Below, in pieces: positions 11,077 to 20,738 of a stretch of DNA of 64,000 nucleotides. This stretch comes from Fundicoccus culcitae (GTDB lineage Bacteria; Bacillota; Bacilli; Lactobacillales; Aerococcaceae). Made by a program: the position numbers and the translations under genes. Numbering within the stretch: position 1 is the first letter of the stretch; the number at the start of each line of letters is the position of its first letter. The stretch lies in NCBI RefSeq assembly GCF_024661895.1, contig NZ_CP102453.1:1550001-1614000 (forward strand), read 5' to 3'. The notes beneath the pieces are model-generated. The model saw nothing but the letters and a program-made list of their open reading frames with translations. It made no database searches and was not told the DNA's origin.

Positions 11077-11502
11077 TTAAATCTGATTTTGATATTGTAA
11101 TTGCTTTTGTAGCCTAATTGCTTTGTTTCTTGAAAGATATAAAACGAATAACACAACATAAATCAAGGTTCCGATTATATCCATGGTAATTAGAGATAGA
11201 ATCATTAATATTGCTAGCCAAATAATAAATCCTTTTTGAATTTTGTTATCTCTCATATTACGAACGACAACAAAATTTAAAACTCCAATAGCTATTTGAA
11301 GTAAACCATATGCCATGACAACCATAAAAACTGAATCTATTAAAGAACCAACTAAATCTTTGTTAGCCATTGTGGCATCTGATAAGCCTTGTATACCATC
11401 TACTCTTATTTGACTTCCAAATCCAATTATAGTAATTAGTCCATTGACTAAATTCCAAACTGCTCCAAATCGAAGTATATTTCGTTCTAATGTTCTAGTC
11501 AC
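11077..11502 (-). CDS. Small four-helix membrane protein, function unknown
   Basis: This 141-aa protein has four predicted membrane helices (about residues 12-30, 50-75, 88-105 and 108-128) and a basic C-terminus. I do not recognise a family. It begins at a GTG behind AGAGGTG, 12 bases after the stop of the upstream AraQ-like permease gene, so it belongs to the arabinoside transporter operon. It may be an accessory subunit of the importer, but nothing in the sequence shows this. Confidence 0.6.
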   Translation of the reverse strand: MTRTLERNILRFGAVWNLVNGLITIIGFGSQIRVDGIQGLSDATMANKDLVGSLIDSVFMVVMAYGLLQIAIGVLNFVVVRNMRDNKIQKGFIIWLAILMILSLITMDIIGTLIYVVLFVLYLSRNKAIRLQKQLQYQNQI

Positions 11503-11514
11503 TATCTAACACCT

Positions 11515-12360
11515 CTATTTCAATCCGACATTCAGGTTTAATGAATCTATAAAATACTTTTGAGCGAAAACAAACAGTAAAACTGTTGGAATCATTGCAA
11601 TAACAGCTGCTGCCATTAATTGACCAATCATTACATAATTCCCATACAAATCTTGTAGTAACTGTAACCCTGCTGTTATAGTAAGCATTTTAACGTTATT
11701 CATTACAATGGTAGGCCATAAGAAGTCATTCCAAGATCCTACGAATGAAAACATTCCTGTTACAATTAATATTGGTTTAACTAATGGAATAATAATTTTT
11801 GAATAAATAGTAAAATCTGTTGCTCCATCCATTTTTGCCGACTCATCATACTCTAGTGGAATTCCTTGCATAAACTGACGGACAAGGAAAACATTACTTA
11901 CTCCACCTAAACCAGGAACAATTAATACTAAAAAATTATTCGTCCAACCAAAAGAATCTACAATTTTGTATGAAGGGATGATGTTTACAGCACTAGGAAA
12001 CATTGAAATTGCTAAAATTGAATAAAATAGAAAATCTCTACCTTTAAAATTTATTCTCGTGTAACCGAATGCTGTTAAGGACACAATCAGAACAACTAGT
12101 AGTGAATGGGTAGTAGATACAAATAATGAGTTAAAAAACCATGTGACGATTGGTGCACTTGACCCATTCTGTAATAACTTCACATAATTCTGCATAACCC
12201 AATTAGCTGGTAACATTCTAAACCCTACATTCATTATGTCTCCTTGAGATTTAAATGATGTAAGCAAACCAAAAACAGCTGGAAATAACCAGATTAAAGC
12301 CAAAATAATTAGGAAAAAATAAGCTAAATACTTAGAAATATCTATTCTTTTTTTCGTCAT
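11515..12360 (-). CDS. araQ: Arabino-oligosaccharide ABC transporter permease, MalG/AraQ type
   Basis: This 281-aa inner-membrane permease has six predicted helices. The EAA loop (EYDESAKMDGATDFTIYSKIIIP) binds the cytoplasmic ATPase. It pairs with the AraP-like permease immediately upstream, with a one-base overlap (TAATG). No ATPase gene is present in the window, as in Bacillus araNPQ, where the shared MsmX ATPase energises the importer. The length and helix pattern are normal for the family. Confidence 0.85.
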   Translation of the reverse strand: MTKKRIDISKYLAYFFLIILALIWLFPAVFGLLTSFKSQGDIMNVGFRMLPANWVMQNYVKLLQNGSSAPIVTWFFNSLFVSTTHSLLVVLIVSLTAFGYTRINFKGRDFLFYSILAISMFPSAVNIIPSYKIVDSFGWTNNFLVLIVPGLGGVSNVFLVRQFMQGIPLEYDESAKMDGATDFTIYSKIIIPLVKPILIVTGMFSFVGSWNDFLWPTIVMNNVKMLTITAGLQLLQDLYGNYVMIGQLMAAAVIAMIPTVLLFVFAQKYFIDSLNLNVGLK

Positions 12361-13292
12361 TATCTTTCACCTCTTCTTGTCATAACGATAAATTGGAAAA
12401 ATGAGAAAATCAAAATAACCAATCCTAATAATACGGCCATGGCAGAAGCAATCCCTGCTATGGACTCTCCTGACCCAAATGCTAGATTACGTATATACAT
12501 CATTAAAACTGTTGTTGATTGCTCTGGACCACCGTTTGTAGCCATTAACGGTTGAACATATACATTAAACGCTCCAGCAGTCGACATTATAAAAGTGTAA
12601 AACAATGGGAAACGTATAGATGGTAATGTTATACTAAAAAATTTTCGAATTGAACCAGCACCATCTATATCCGCTGCTTCATATAAATCTTCTGATACAC
12701 CTGCCATTGCTGAACGATAAATTACTAAATGTCCTCCTATTGCTCCCCACATGGACATAACAAAAATCACTATCCATGCATATGGTTGGTTGGCAGTCCA
12801 AACAACATCAGAATTAAATAAATTGTTAATCGGTCCTAGCCTAGGATTAAAAATTAATAACCAAATAATCGCACCTGCTGAAGCAGAAACAAGTCCTGGC
12901 ACATAAAAAATCGCTTGAAATAATCCTTTAAATTTTATTCCTTTGTGTTGCATAACAGTGGCTACAATTAGTGGAAATAAAATTTGAAAAGGCACAGTCA
13001 TTACGACAAATATCAAGGTATTTTTTAAACCATTTCTAAATTGAAAGTAAAATGTCGAATCTTTATTAAAAAGAATAGTTTTATAATTATCTAATCCAAC
13101 AAATGTTTGATCAGTTACTAAATTCCATCTTGTAAAAGATGAATATATACCATAAATTATTGGAATTAATGAAAAAATTATGAAAATAATCAAGTGTGGC
13201 CCTATAAACGCTAAGTGTGAATATGATTTTTTTTGTTTTTCTTTCTTTTGTATTGCTTCTTCGTTTAATTTGCTAGCTTCCAAATTAACCAT
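12360..13292 (-). CDS. araP: Arabino-oligosaccharide ABC transporter permease, MalF/AraP type
   Basis: This 310-aa permease has a short basic N-terminus, six predicted membrane helices and an EAA loop (DLYEAADIDGAGSIRKFFSITLP). It forms the translocation pore with the adjacent AraQ-like subunit. The ATG at 13,292 has its AAGGG directly against it, so the TTG three codons later (13,283), with about nine bases of spacing, may be the true start. It lies downstream of the binding-protein gene, from which it is separated by a 12-bp stem-loop. Confidence 0.85.
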   Translation of the reverse strand: MVNLEASKLNEEAIQKKEKQKKSYSHLAFIGPHLIIFIIFSLIPIIYGIYSSFTRWNLVTDQTFVGLDNYKTILFNKDSTFYFQFRNGLKNTLIFVVMTVPFQILFPLIVATVMQHKGIKFKGLFQAIFYVPGLVSASAGAIIWLLIFNPRLGPINNLFNSDVVWTANQPYAWIVIFVMSMWGAIGGHLVIYRSAMAGVSEDLYEAADIDGAGSIRKFFSITLPSIRFPLFYTFIMSTAGAFNVYVQPLMATNGGPEQSTTVLMMYIRNLAFGSGESIAGIASAMAVLLGLVILIFSFFQFIVMTRRGER

Positions 13293-13306
13293 CCCTTCAT
13301 ATGTAA

Positions 13307-13342
13307 CCTATGGTATTAATTTTAAAACCTTAATACCATAGG
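13307..13342. other. Stem-loop between binding-protein and permease genes
   Basis: CCTATGGTATTA at 13,307-13,318 pairs perfectly with TAATACCATAGG at 13,331-13,342. No U-run follows on the minus-strand RNA. Stem-loops at this place in sugar importer operons commonly protect the binding-protein mRNA and lower permease expression; that role here is inferred. Confidence 0.55.
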
Positions 13343-13368
13343 AAGCACATCAATTATGTATGTTTATC

Positions 13369-14598
13369 TTAGCTTGCACTTTCTGCTATTAAGTCCTCTA
13401 CTTGTTTTTGAGCTTGTTGTAAACCTTCATCAATATCAATATTTCCATAGATCATATCATTTAAAACTGTTCCTAAAGCTTGTTCGATGTAACTATAGTA
13501 TTTGTACTCAAAGATGTATGAAGCTTCTTTTTCTTCTTCTGAGCTAGTGAAAAATGATTGAGGGTATTCTTGATATGCCTCACTTTCAAAAACTTCACTT
13601 GAAGCAACTATTTGTCCTGCTTCTGCCCACTCTAATGAGTTAACTCTCATCCAATCCAAGAAGGCAGCGATTCCTACTTCTTTTTCATCTGTCCGTTCTT
13701 CATTGTTTAATAACGCAAACATATGAGATGATGAGCGGTTTGTAAATTTATCTTCTGTTACAGAATATATATTTGTTAACCCAAAGTTTAATCCTTCTAC
13801 AGAAGCATGTGCAGTAACCGTCCAAGTGCCATCGGTAGAAAATAGAACATTACCAGCTTGGAATATTGCATATCCATCTTCTCCATATGGTGTTAATAAA
13901 CCGTTATCAGCTAAACTCTTTAAGTTCTCAACTACCTCTTTCATTTCTGGTGTATTTAATGTTGGGTTGCCATCAGCATCTGAAATATCTCCACCTAAAT
14001 TCACCACATTTCCTAATGCTACCCATTCTATCAATGCATTATTTACTACATAATCTCCTTCTTCTAACTGACCAGCTAGCGAATTCATCTCATCTATTGT
14101 GACAACGTTGTCATCTAAGAAGCCAGTAGCATCATACTTCTCTAATAAATCTATATTGTAGTACATCACGTTTCCATGAATATCTAAAGGAATTGTATAT
14201 TGAACATCTTCGTAATTTCCAGCGTTCCAAGCCGTTTCTAAATAATTGTCAGCATTTAAATCTGGCTCTGCAGCTGTCAACATATCGACTGACTCTAGCA
14301 TATTTAAGTCTGCAAATTGTGGAACTCTATCTGCATGAATCAGTGTTAAATCAGGAATATCTTTTCCAGTATTCATCACAGTATAAATTTTAGTATACAT
14401 ATCCGATGTAATAACACTTTCCACAGGAAATTCTGGATCAGTTTCATTATAAGATTCAACCAACGCTTCCATATATGCCCCATCATCACCAGTTAGTGGA
14501 TTCCAAAAGGTAATCGTATTTGCATTTCCACATGCTGATAATAGTGTTGTATTAGCTAATAGTAGTGCTGTTAAATATCCTTTTCTTGTTTTTCTCAT
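13369..14598 (-). CDS. araN: Arabino-oligosaccharide-binding lipoprotein (AraN-like)
   Basis: This family-1 extracellular solute-binding protein of about 409 aa starts with a lipoprotein signal: MRKTRKGYLTALLLANTTLL then SACGN, where Cys is the lipidation site. The mature part begins with the usual NTITFWNPLTG strand. It captures arabino-oligosaccharides outside the membrane for the AraPQ-like permeases. The ATG at 14,598 behind GGAGG is chosen over the upstream in-frame ATG at 14,613. The C-terminal region is acidic. It is the first gene of araN-P-Q. The ligand is inferred from the locus. Confidence 0.8.
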   Translation of the reverse strand: MRKTRKGYLTALLLANTTLLSACGNANTITFWNPLTGDDGAYMEALVESYNETDPEFPVESVITSDMYTKIYTVMNTGKDIPDLTLIHADRVPQFADLNMLESVDMLTAAEPDLNADNYLETAWNAGNYEDVQYTIPLDIHGNVMYYNIDLLEKYDATGFLDDNVVTIDEMNSLAGQLEEGDYVVNNALIEWVALGNVVNLGGDISDADGNPTLNTPEMKEVVENLKSLADNGLLTPYGEDGYAIFQAGNVLFSTDGTWTVTAHASVEGLNFGLTNIYSVTEDKFTNRSSSHMFALLNNEERTDEKEVGIAAFLDWMRVNSLEWAEAGQIVASSEVFESEAYQEYPQSFFTSSEEEKEASYIFEYKYYSYIEQALGTVLNDMIYGNIDIDEGLQQAQKQVEDLIAESAS

Positions 14599-14710
14599 AG
14601 AATAATCCTCCATAAATTAATTAAAAACCAAACAACTAGTCAAGAACATTGAAATAAACCAATAAAATATAATTGCAATGCATTCGTCAATGGCTTTATC
14701 ACTTAATACC

Positions 14711-15973
14711 TTATAATTTTCCTAACAATACTCCATGACTAGCAACTTCCCATTCATCTTCTAATTCAAACATTTTTCCATGCCATAAATCCAATAAAGC
14801 TGTACCCTCGACGAGTTTTTTCACTTCTTCCGGCACTACACTATCTTTATCACTCACATTGAAAATAGCCACATACTCATCATTTTCAGAATACCCTTGC
14901 CAAACCACCCACTCATCATCCCGATAAACTTGGCGTCTTTCCACTACTTCACGATACATCTGGAGAACGGATTCATTTGTTAACAGGCTCAAAGTAAAGT
15001 CATCTATATCCGGCAAAGTCCCACCAAACATTAATGGCGAACCAAAAATGGTCCATAAACTCATCAATAGGTATTGTTCATCTTTGGTAAAACGAGTCCA
15101 ATTATCGCCACCCCCACCATCAACTGCCCGTAAACCAATGTGCCCTAATGGCAACATGTCACAGTCTGGCCAATTACCAGGTCTAACAAAGGATGCCCAC
15201 TCAGCGGTACGATCAAACATGTTATATAAAGCATCCCAATGATCCCAAAAATCATCGGTTAAACGCCACATATTGGCATGATCTTGGAAGAATGTCCCGT
15301 TTTTTAAATGTGCTGGTCCTGGTGATAAAGATAAAATCATAGGTCGACCAACTTTTTGAATAGCCTGGCTAATTGCAACAATCTCTTTTTTATGCGCATC
15401 ATGATATAATTTAGAATCCGCGATATCATCCACTTTGATAAAATCCACACCCCAAGAAGCATACAATTCAATCAAGGAATCATAGTAAAGTTGGCCTTCC
15501 GGTACATCAACATTGACACCATACATATCTGAATTCCATGGACAAATATTGTTCAAAGCAATATCGCGTGCTCTTTTTTCTGTTCCTTTTATAGCTGTAT
15601 TTTGATGAACCGCCTGCCGGGGAATCCCACGCATGATATGAATCCCAAACTTCAACCCTTTAGCATGAATGTAATCCCCCAAAGCTTTAAAACCAACTCC
15701 ATCAACAGCTGATGGAAAGCGATTCTCAGCAGGTATCAAGCGCGAATACTCATCCATATGTAATGGAAAAAAATCATTATAGCGTGTCGATACCGCTTCT
15801 GGCTCACTCCACTGAATATCAACGACCACATATTCCCAGCCAAACTTCAACAAATGGTCTGCCATAAAATCCGCATGCGCCTTCACTTCATCTTCTCTTA
15901 CTGTTGCCCCGTAGCAATCCCATGAGTTCCATCCCATGGGAGGTGTCGGAGCGTAGTTTAAATGTTCCTTCAT
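14711..15973 (-). CDS. GH27 enzyme, probable beta-L-arabinopyranosidase
   Basis: This 420-aa cytoplasmic GH27 enzyme opens with the family signature PPMGWNSWDCYG. The nucleophile lies in DFIKVDD (Asp182) and the acid/base in WRLTDDFWD (about Asp240). In alpha-galactosidases two acidic residues (DD) hold the galactose 6-OH. Here the second is Ile53 (VVVDIQW), the same swap described for the beta-L-arabinopyranosidase Abp of Geobacillus stearothermophilus, which also lies in an arabinan cluster. Arabinopyranose lacks that hydroxymethyl group, so this favours arabinopyranosidase over alpha-galactosidase. The start follows AGAAGGAGA. A motif-bearing inverted repeat separates it from the upstream GH51 gene. 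Confidence 0.8.
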   Translation of the reverse strand: MKEHLNYAPTPPMGWNSWDCYGATVREDEVKAHADFMADHLLKFGWEYVVVDIQWSEPEAVSTRYNDFFPLHMDEYSRLIPAENRFPSAVDGVGFKALGDYIHAKGLKFGIHIMRGIPRQAVHQNTAIKGTEKRARDIALNNICPWNSDMYGVNVDVPEGQLYYDSLIELYASWGVDFIKVDDIADSKLYHDAHKKEIVAISQAIQKVGRPMILSLSPGPAHLKNGTFFQDHANMWRLTDDFWDHWDALYNMFDRTAEWASFVRPGNWPDCDMLPLGHIGLRAVDGGGGDNWTRFTKDEQYLLMSLWTIFGSPLMFGGTLPDIDDFTLSLLTNESVLQMYREVVERRQVYRDDEWVVWQGYSENDEYVAIFNVSDKDSVVPEEVKKLVEGTALLDLWHGKMFELEDEWEVASHGVLLGKL

Positions 15974-15988
15974 TCTCTATCTCCTTCT

Positions 15989-16026
15989 AATAAATATCAT
16001 TGCAATGGTCGCAGAGGTATTTATTT
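15989..16026. repeat. Inverted pair of the dispersed GATATTTATT motif
   Basis: AATAAATATCATTGC at 15,989-16,003 faces GCAGAGGTATTTATTT at 16,011-16,026 across seven bases. Twelve of fifteen arm positions pair. The right copy contains the stop codon of the upstream GH51 gene. It is one of about 28 near-identical copies of the motif core in the window. Confidence 0.6.
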
Positions 16027-17466
16027 AACGGTTGCTCTAATGGTAATCACTGACATTGGAGGAGCTGTAACGGTCAATTGACCGTTACCCAAACTGTATT
16101 GGTCAAAATCGAGTAAAGAGATATTGTCTGGTTGTTCAAAGGTGTTATGGTCATCATTATGTTGACCTACAATATATTCTGATGAAATGATATCAGCTAA
16201 GTTTTCAATGTCTAAAGTAAGTTCTTGCGCTTCATCCATTGAATAATTACATAAAGATAAGGTTAATAAATCATCTTTAGTTGATAAAGTGTACGTTAAT
16301 GGGTCTTGGCGATCAACATGTGTCGCAATTTCAACCGCATCTTGATGGTGTTTGTACAAGTAGAAGACATAAAAACTTGGTGTTTTAATCATTTCTTGGC
16401 TTTCAGTTAAAATCATAGCTTGTAAAACATTGACTGTTTGGGCGATATTAGCCATATGCACGCGACCGGCATGTTTTTGGAAAATATTCAAGGTAATAGC
16501 AGCCACCATGGCATCACGAATGGTATTTTGTTGATATAAAAAGCCAGGATTGGTGTCAGGTTCAACCGCTAACCAAGAACCCCACTCATCAACAATTAGG
16601 CCTACACGGCGGTCTGGATCGTATTTATCCATAATGGCACTGTGATTGGTAATAAATTCATCCATTTTATAAGCAGAAGTAATTAAGGTGTCCCAATGTT
16701 CGACAGGAAAATTAGTAGCTGGTCCTTTGTCTTCCCATGGACCTGTCAAGGCATAATGGTGTAAGCTGATGCCATCCATAAAACGCGTCGAATAACGCAT
16801 TAAAATTTCCATCCAATTATAGTCATCAATATTTGGACCACATGCAATTTTATACAAACGGTCATCACTGTATTGACGCACATAAGTTTGATAGCGATTG
16901 TACAAGTCAGAGTAATATTCAGGTCGCATGTTCCCCCCGCAACCCCAACTTTCATTACTTACCCCGAAAAATTTCACTTTCCAAGGTTCATCTTGACCAT
17001 TTTCACGACGCCAATTAGCCATTGGAGACTCGCCGCTCATCGTCATATATTCAACCCACTCTTGCATTTCAGAAACACTACCGCTACCAACATTTCCATT
17101 AATATAAGCTTCTGTCCCTAATTGACGGACTAATTCAAAAAACTCATGCGTACCAAAATGATTCGTTTCGGTCACACCACCCCAATGGGTATTGACAATG
17201 GCTTGACGATTTTCACGTGGTCCAACCCCATCTTTCCAATGGTATTCATCCGCAAAACAGCCACCTGGCCAACGTAAAACTGGAATATCAATTTCCTTTA
17301 AGGCTCTAACGACGTCTTGGCGAATCCCATTGACATGCTCAATATCAGACTCTTCTCCAACCCAGTAGCCTTCATAAATACACTTACCTAAATGTTCTGA
17401 GAAATGACCATAAATATATTTGCTAATAACAGGTCCCTTTTTTGTTAAATCCACTACATTACTCAT
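16021..17466 (-). CDS. Alpha-L-arabinofuranosidase, GH51 (second copy)
   Basis: This 481-aa intracellular GH51 enzyme has the acid/base motif [11 protein letters not shown] (Glu172) and nucleophile motif [10 protein letters not shown] (Glu294), a TIM barrel and a C-terminal beta domain. It differs clearly from the copy at 9,478 (different N-terminus and motif contexts), so this is not a recent duplication. It removes arabinofuranosyl residues from imported oligosaccharides. The start follows GGAGG. The final codons are AAA TAA, and the stop lies inside a copy of the dispersed AAATAAATACC motif. Confidence 0.9.
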   Translation of the reverse strand: MSNVVDLTKKGPVISKYIYGHFSEHLGKCIYEGYWVGEESDIEHVNGIRQDVVRALKEIDIPVLRWPGGCFADEYHWKDGVGPRENRQAIVNTHWGGVTETNHFGTHEFFELVRQLGTEAYINGNVGSGSVSEMQEWVEYMTMSGESPMANWRRENGQDEPWKVKFFGVSNESWGCGGNMRPEYYSDLYNRYQTYVRQYSDDRLYKIACGPNIDDYNWMEILMRYSTRFMDGISLHHYALTGPWEDKGPATNFPVEHWDTLITSAYKMDEFITNHSAIMDKYDPDRRVGLIVDEWGSWLAVEPDTNPGFLYQQNTIRDAMVAAITLNIFQKHAGRVHMANIAQTVNVLQAMILTESQEMIKTPSFYVFYLYKHHQDAVEIATHVDRQDPLTYTLSTKDDLLTLSLCNYSMDEAQELTLDIENLADIISSEYIVGQHNDDHNTFEQPDNISLLDFDQYSLGNGQLTVTAPPMSVITIRATVK

Positions 17467-17493
17467 TGAAAGCCTCCATTTATCTTCTATTTT

Positions 17494-18438
17494 CTATTCT
17501 CCAGCTTCGCCAAATACAGGAAAACCTTTTTCATCCCAATTAAATACCTTGGCAAAGGCATGACGGTTAGGATTTTCCAAAGGATCCCCCGTCTGATTCA
17601 TTTCTGGTCGTGCATGATAAATCAATACATCTTGCGAATCATCCTCTGACCGCGTAAAAGAATTATGCCCGGGTCCATAAGAATGATTTTTCTCAGATGT
17701 TTTAAAAACCGGCACTTCACTCTTTTGCCATGAATAACCATCTAATAAGTCACTATCAATATCCGCCCACAACAATCCCATACAATAATTTTCATCCGTT
17801 GCACTAGCAGAATATGAAATAAACACTTTTCCATTAGCGATAATGACTGCCGGTCCTTCGTTTACCCAAAAGATTTGCTTTTCCCAGTCATATTCAGGAA
17901 TAGAAAGTAAGGTCTGCTTACCTTTCAACGTCCATGGATTTTCCATTTCTGAAATATATAAATTCGAATTTCCTGGAATACGAGGGTCTAACTGAGCCCA
18001 CACATAATACAACTGTTCCTTTAACCCAAAGACAGTCGCATCCAATGAAAAACTTTCAAACTGTGTTACCACTTGTCCTTTTTCTTCCCAATCCCCTTCT
18101 AATGGATTGGCCGAAGGATTCGCAATCACAAACATCCGGTGATGCTTATATTGGTCACGGACTACCGCATCATCACTGGCTGCAAAATAGATATACCAAA
18201 CACCGTCAATATGATGAATTTCAGGTGCCCATATCAGCTCACTCTGCAAGCCACTTTCATGCGCATGCCAAACGGTCACAACTTCCGCTTTGGTATCCAA
18301 ATCATTTAAATGCTTGGCTCGTCTTACTTCAATCGATTGATAACCTGGTACTGAACCCGTGAAATAGTAATAACCATCTGTATGCTTATACACCCACGGA
18401 TCCGCCCGTTCAATCACAATCGGATTTTGATATGTCAT
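17494..18438 (-). CDS. Cytoplasmic GH43 arabinosidase-like enzyme
   Basis: This 314-aa GH43 protein has no signal peptide. The base Asp lies in RADPWVYKHTDGYYYFTGSVP, WAPEIHHIDGVWYIYFAAS marks blade two, the probable acid Glu is in WVNEGPAVI, and GPGHNSF lies near the end. It most resembles the exo-acting intracellular GH43 enzymes that shorten imported arabino-oligosaccharides. Its ATG overlaps the stop of the upstream GH127 gene by four bases (ATGA), so the two are translationally coupled. The exact specificity is not readable. Confidence 0.8.
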   Translation of the reverse strand: MTYQNPIVIERADPWVYKHTDGYYYFTGSVPGYQSIEVRRAKHLNDLDTKAEVVTVWHAHESGLQSELIWAPEIHHIDGVWYIYFAASDDAVVRDQYKHHRMFVIANPSANPLEGDWEEKGQVVTQFESFSLDATVFGLKEQLYYVWAQLDPRIPGNSNLYISEMENPWTLKGKQTLLSIPEYDWEKQIFWVNEGPAVIIANGKVFISYSASATDENYCMGLLWADIDSDLLDGYSWQKSEVPVFKTSEKNHSYGPGHNSFTRSEDDSQDVLIYHARPEMNQTGDPLENPNRHAFAKVFNWDEKGFPVFGEAGE

Positions 18439-20702
18439 TCATTTTCTCCTGTCTCTTTTAATAGATAAATCCCAAAAATAGCCGTTCCTTCTTCAAACCG
18501 CACCGCGACACGATTACTATCTTCCAATGAAATCTCTTTTTCAATAAATATCTCTGCATCAGCCAAAGGCACTTGAACCTCCTGTTGGATGCCATTTACA
18601 GTTAATGTTGCTGTTTTCCCACTATCATCGCGGTGGAAAACTAAGCGTAATGTGTTGACTGCCTGCTTTAAATAGTTAAATTCATATGCAAACCAACCAT
18701 TTTCGGTAGCTATGCGATAGTTTTTACCGTCTTTACTTGCAACATGTGATGCTTCAAACTGTAGGCGTTTAGCATATTCGCTGTTATTGTGATCAAAATT
18801 GGTTAATGAGTCGACAATGGCCCTTGCTTGTTCTTTATCGGTTAATTCTGTTTTATATTCATGATAAATCCCATAGCGTTCATCATAAATTTGATAATAA
18901 GGTACAAATTCCCAATTTTGACTTTTTCCTTTAAATTCAAAAGCGAAAGCATACTTGTCTGAATCAATGGGTTTTATTTGATTGATCCAATCATTGGATT
19001 CAACTTGAATGGTTGTATGCAATATATCAAGCTTAGTTCCAACTCTTACTAAAATACCGTTTGGATTGTAATCATCAATGGCTTCCTGACCAAGGCGACT
19101 TGCTAAAACAAATGGACCGTATACTAAAGCAGCATAATCTGGATTGTCCGTCGTTGGCTCTTTTGTCACCCTTGCTTGCATGCTTACTTCAATCGTTTGT
19201 ACATCCGCTACTAGAAATCCAAAGCCGTTTTCTTGCTCTACTTCTCGCTTAATGCCATCTACTTTTATCACCGTCGCTTCTGACCATTGTGGTAGCCGCA
19301 CTGCGATTTGCTTTAGGCTTATTGGTGAAACATCATCCAGCGCTTTTGCAGTGATATTTATTTGGGAGAAGTTGGGTTTTGATTGGATGTCAAGGTGTAA
19401 ATTGTATTGCGGTAAGCTGAGCTGGTTGGAAAAATAGCTATTAATATAGAGTGTGTCGTCTTGGGTAAAGTAGAAAGTGTCGGCCAATTTGGCGAAACTT
19501 TCGATGCCGGTCCCGGTACAACACCAAAATTCGTCGTATGGACGATTGAAAACCTTGTTGTAGCCAGCATCCATGGGCTGAAAATACATCATCATGCCGG
19601 TTTCAGGGTTTTGCGATCCTAAGATGGCATTGATATAGGTGCGTTCATAATAGTCTAGATATTTTGGCTGATGTGTCAATGTATATAAGCGTCTGGATAA
19701 TTTCAACATGTTGTAGGTGTTGCAAGTTTCGCACGTACAGTCACCGACACGTTCAGCTGCATCATGATGCAGTTGATGAGGGGCATGAAAATGTTCACTT
19801 TGACTATTGCCACCTGTAGCATAGGTATGGCTGTCAATCACAATATCCCAAAAATTAATGGCCGCATCTAAATACATACGAGAGGCATTTTCAGTTGTCT
19901 CGTAATGGCTAAGTGCACCGAGCAATTTAGGAATGGTCGTATTTGCATGTTTACCTGACAAAACGTCTTGACCTTGAGCTAGTTGGTGGAATAAAGTCAG
20001 CTCGTCAAAGTAGCTAGCTGCTTGGTGGTGGTTAGGATTTTGCGTGAGGGTGAACAAACGATATAAAGCATCATTCATGCCACCATATTCAATCCGCAAG
20101 ATCAGTTCTTTGTCATTGAGACGGCTTAGTCTTTGATAAATATAATCACCGAAACGACTGGCTGTTTCTATCGCAACTTGACTGAGTTCATCATCTTTTT
20201 CAAGATATGCGTCGTATACATCTAAAAGGCCTACAAGCATTTTGTGCAAAATATACCAAGGGACCAAGTTATTTTCTTTTTGATTTTCTGCTACGGGCTT
20301 GCCTTCCACTTCATCTAAGGAAACTTCTCTAAAAGCTGAAAGATAACCGGCACTGTCAGGGTGTTGCTGAGCGTAGGCTTCTTGGATGACTGCTAGCTGT
20401 GTCACCATTTGTTTTATTTTATGGTATAAGTTGTTTTGTCTTTCTGGGTCTTTAGTCGCTTGAAAAGCTAGGGCACTGGCTGAAAGGTAATGACCTGGGA
20501 AGTGACCTCTAAAATTGATGAGGTCACTACGTTCCCAACCTTGGTAACCTGATTCTGCCGGTGCTTGAAGCTTGGCTACTTGATAAAATTCATAAAGTAA
20601 TTTGTTTTCGTCAAAACTGAGTAAATAGTCTATTAATTTATTTTGCGCATTGACTAAATGCGGATCAGTTAAGGTAATTTGATTTGTGGGTATCCAATTC
20701 AT
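18435..20702 (-). CDS. Beta-L-arabinofuranosidase, GH127
   Basis: This 755-aa cytoplasmic enzyme has the GH127 alpha/alpha barrel and trailing beta domains. The zinc/catalytic signatures are visible: DCTCETCNTYNML (Glu325, Cys327) and EFWCCTGTG (Cys394, Cys395). These match the Glu/Cys/Cys/Cys set of the Bifidobacterium enzyme HypBA1, in which a cysteine is the nucleophile. It would release beta-linked arabinofuranose, a linkage found in plant hydroxyproline-rich glycoproteins and some pectins, which widens the locus beyond plain arabinan. The start follows GGGAG. It lies directly after araA and is coupled to the GH43 gene downstream. Two copies of the dispersed motif lie inside the gene (18,543 and 19,348). 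Confidence 0.9.
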   Translation of the reverse strand: MNWIPTNQITLTDPHLVNAQNKLIDYLLSFDENKLLYEFYQVAKLQAPAESGYQGWERSDLINFRGHFPGHYLSASALAFQATKDPERQNNLYHKIKQMVTQLAVIQEAYAQQHPDSAGYLSAFREVSLDEVEGKPVAENQKENNLVPWYILHKMLVGLLDVYDAYLEKDDELSQVAIETASRFGDYIYQRLSRLNDKELILRIEYGGMNDALYRLFTLTQNPNHHQAASYFDELTLFHQLAQGQDVLSGKHANTTIPKLLGALSHYETTENASRMYLDAAINFWDIVIDSHTYATGGNSQSEHFHAPHQLHHDAAERVGDCTCETCNTYNMLKLSRRLYTLTHQPKYLDYYERTYINAILGSQNPETGMMMYFQPMDAGYNKVFNRPYDEFWCCTGTGIESFAKLADTFYFTQDDTLYINSYFSNQLSLPQYNLHLDIQSKPNFSQINITAKALDDVSPISLKQIAVRLPQWSEATVIKVDGIKREVEQENGFGFLVADVQTIEVSMQARVTKEPTTDNPDYAALVYGPFVLASRLGQEAIDDYNPNGILVRVGTKLDILHTTIQVESNDWINQIKPIDSDKYAFAFEFKGKSQNWEFVPYYQIYDERYGIYHEYKTELTDKEQARAIVDSLTNFDHNNSEYAKRLQFEASHVASKDGKNYRIATENGWFAYEFNYLKQAVNTLRLVFHRDDSGKTATLTVNGIQQEVQVPLADAEIFIEKEISLEDSNRVAVRFEEGTAIFGIYLLKETGENE

Positions 20703-20738
20703 CGAAATACTCCCATCAATGTGTTGTTATAGTGGTAT

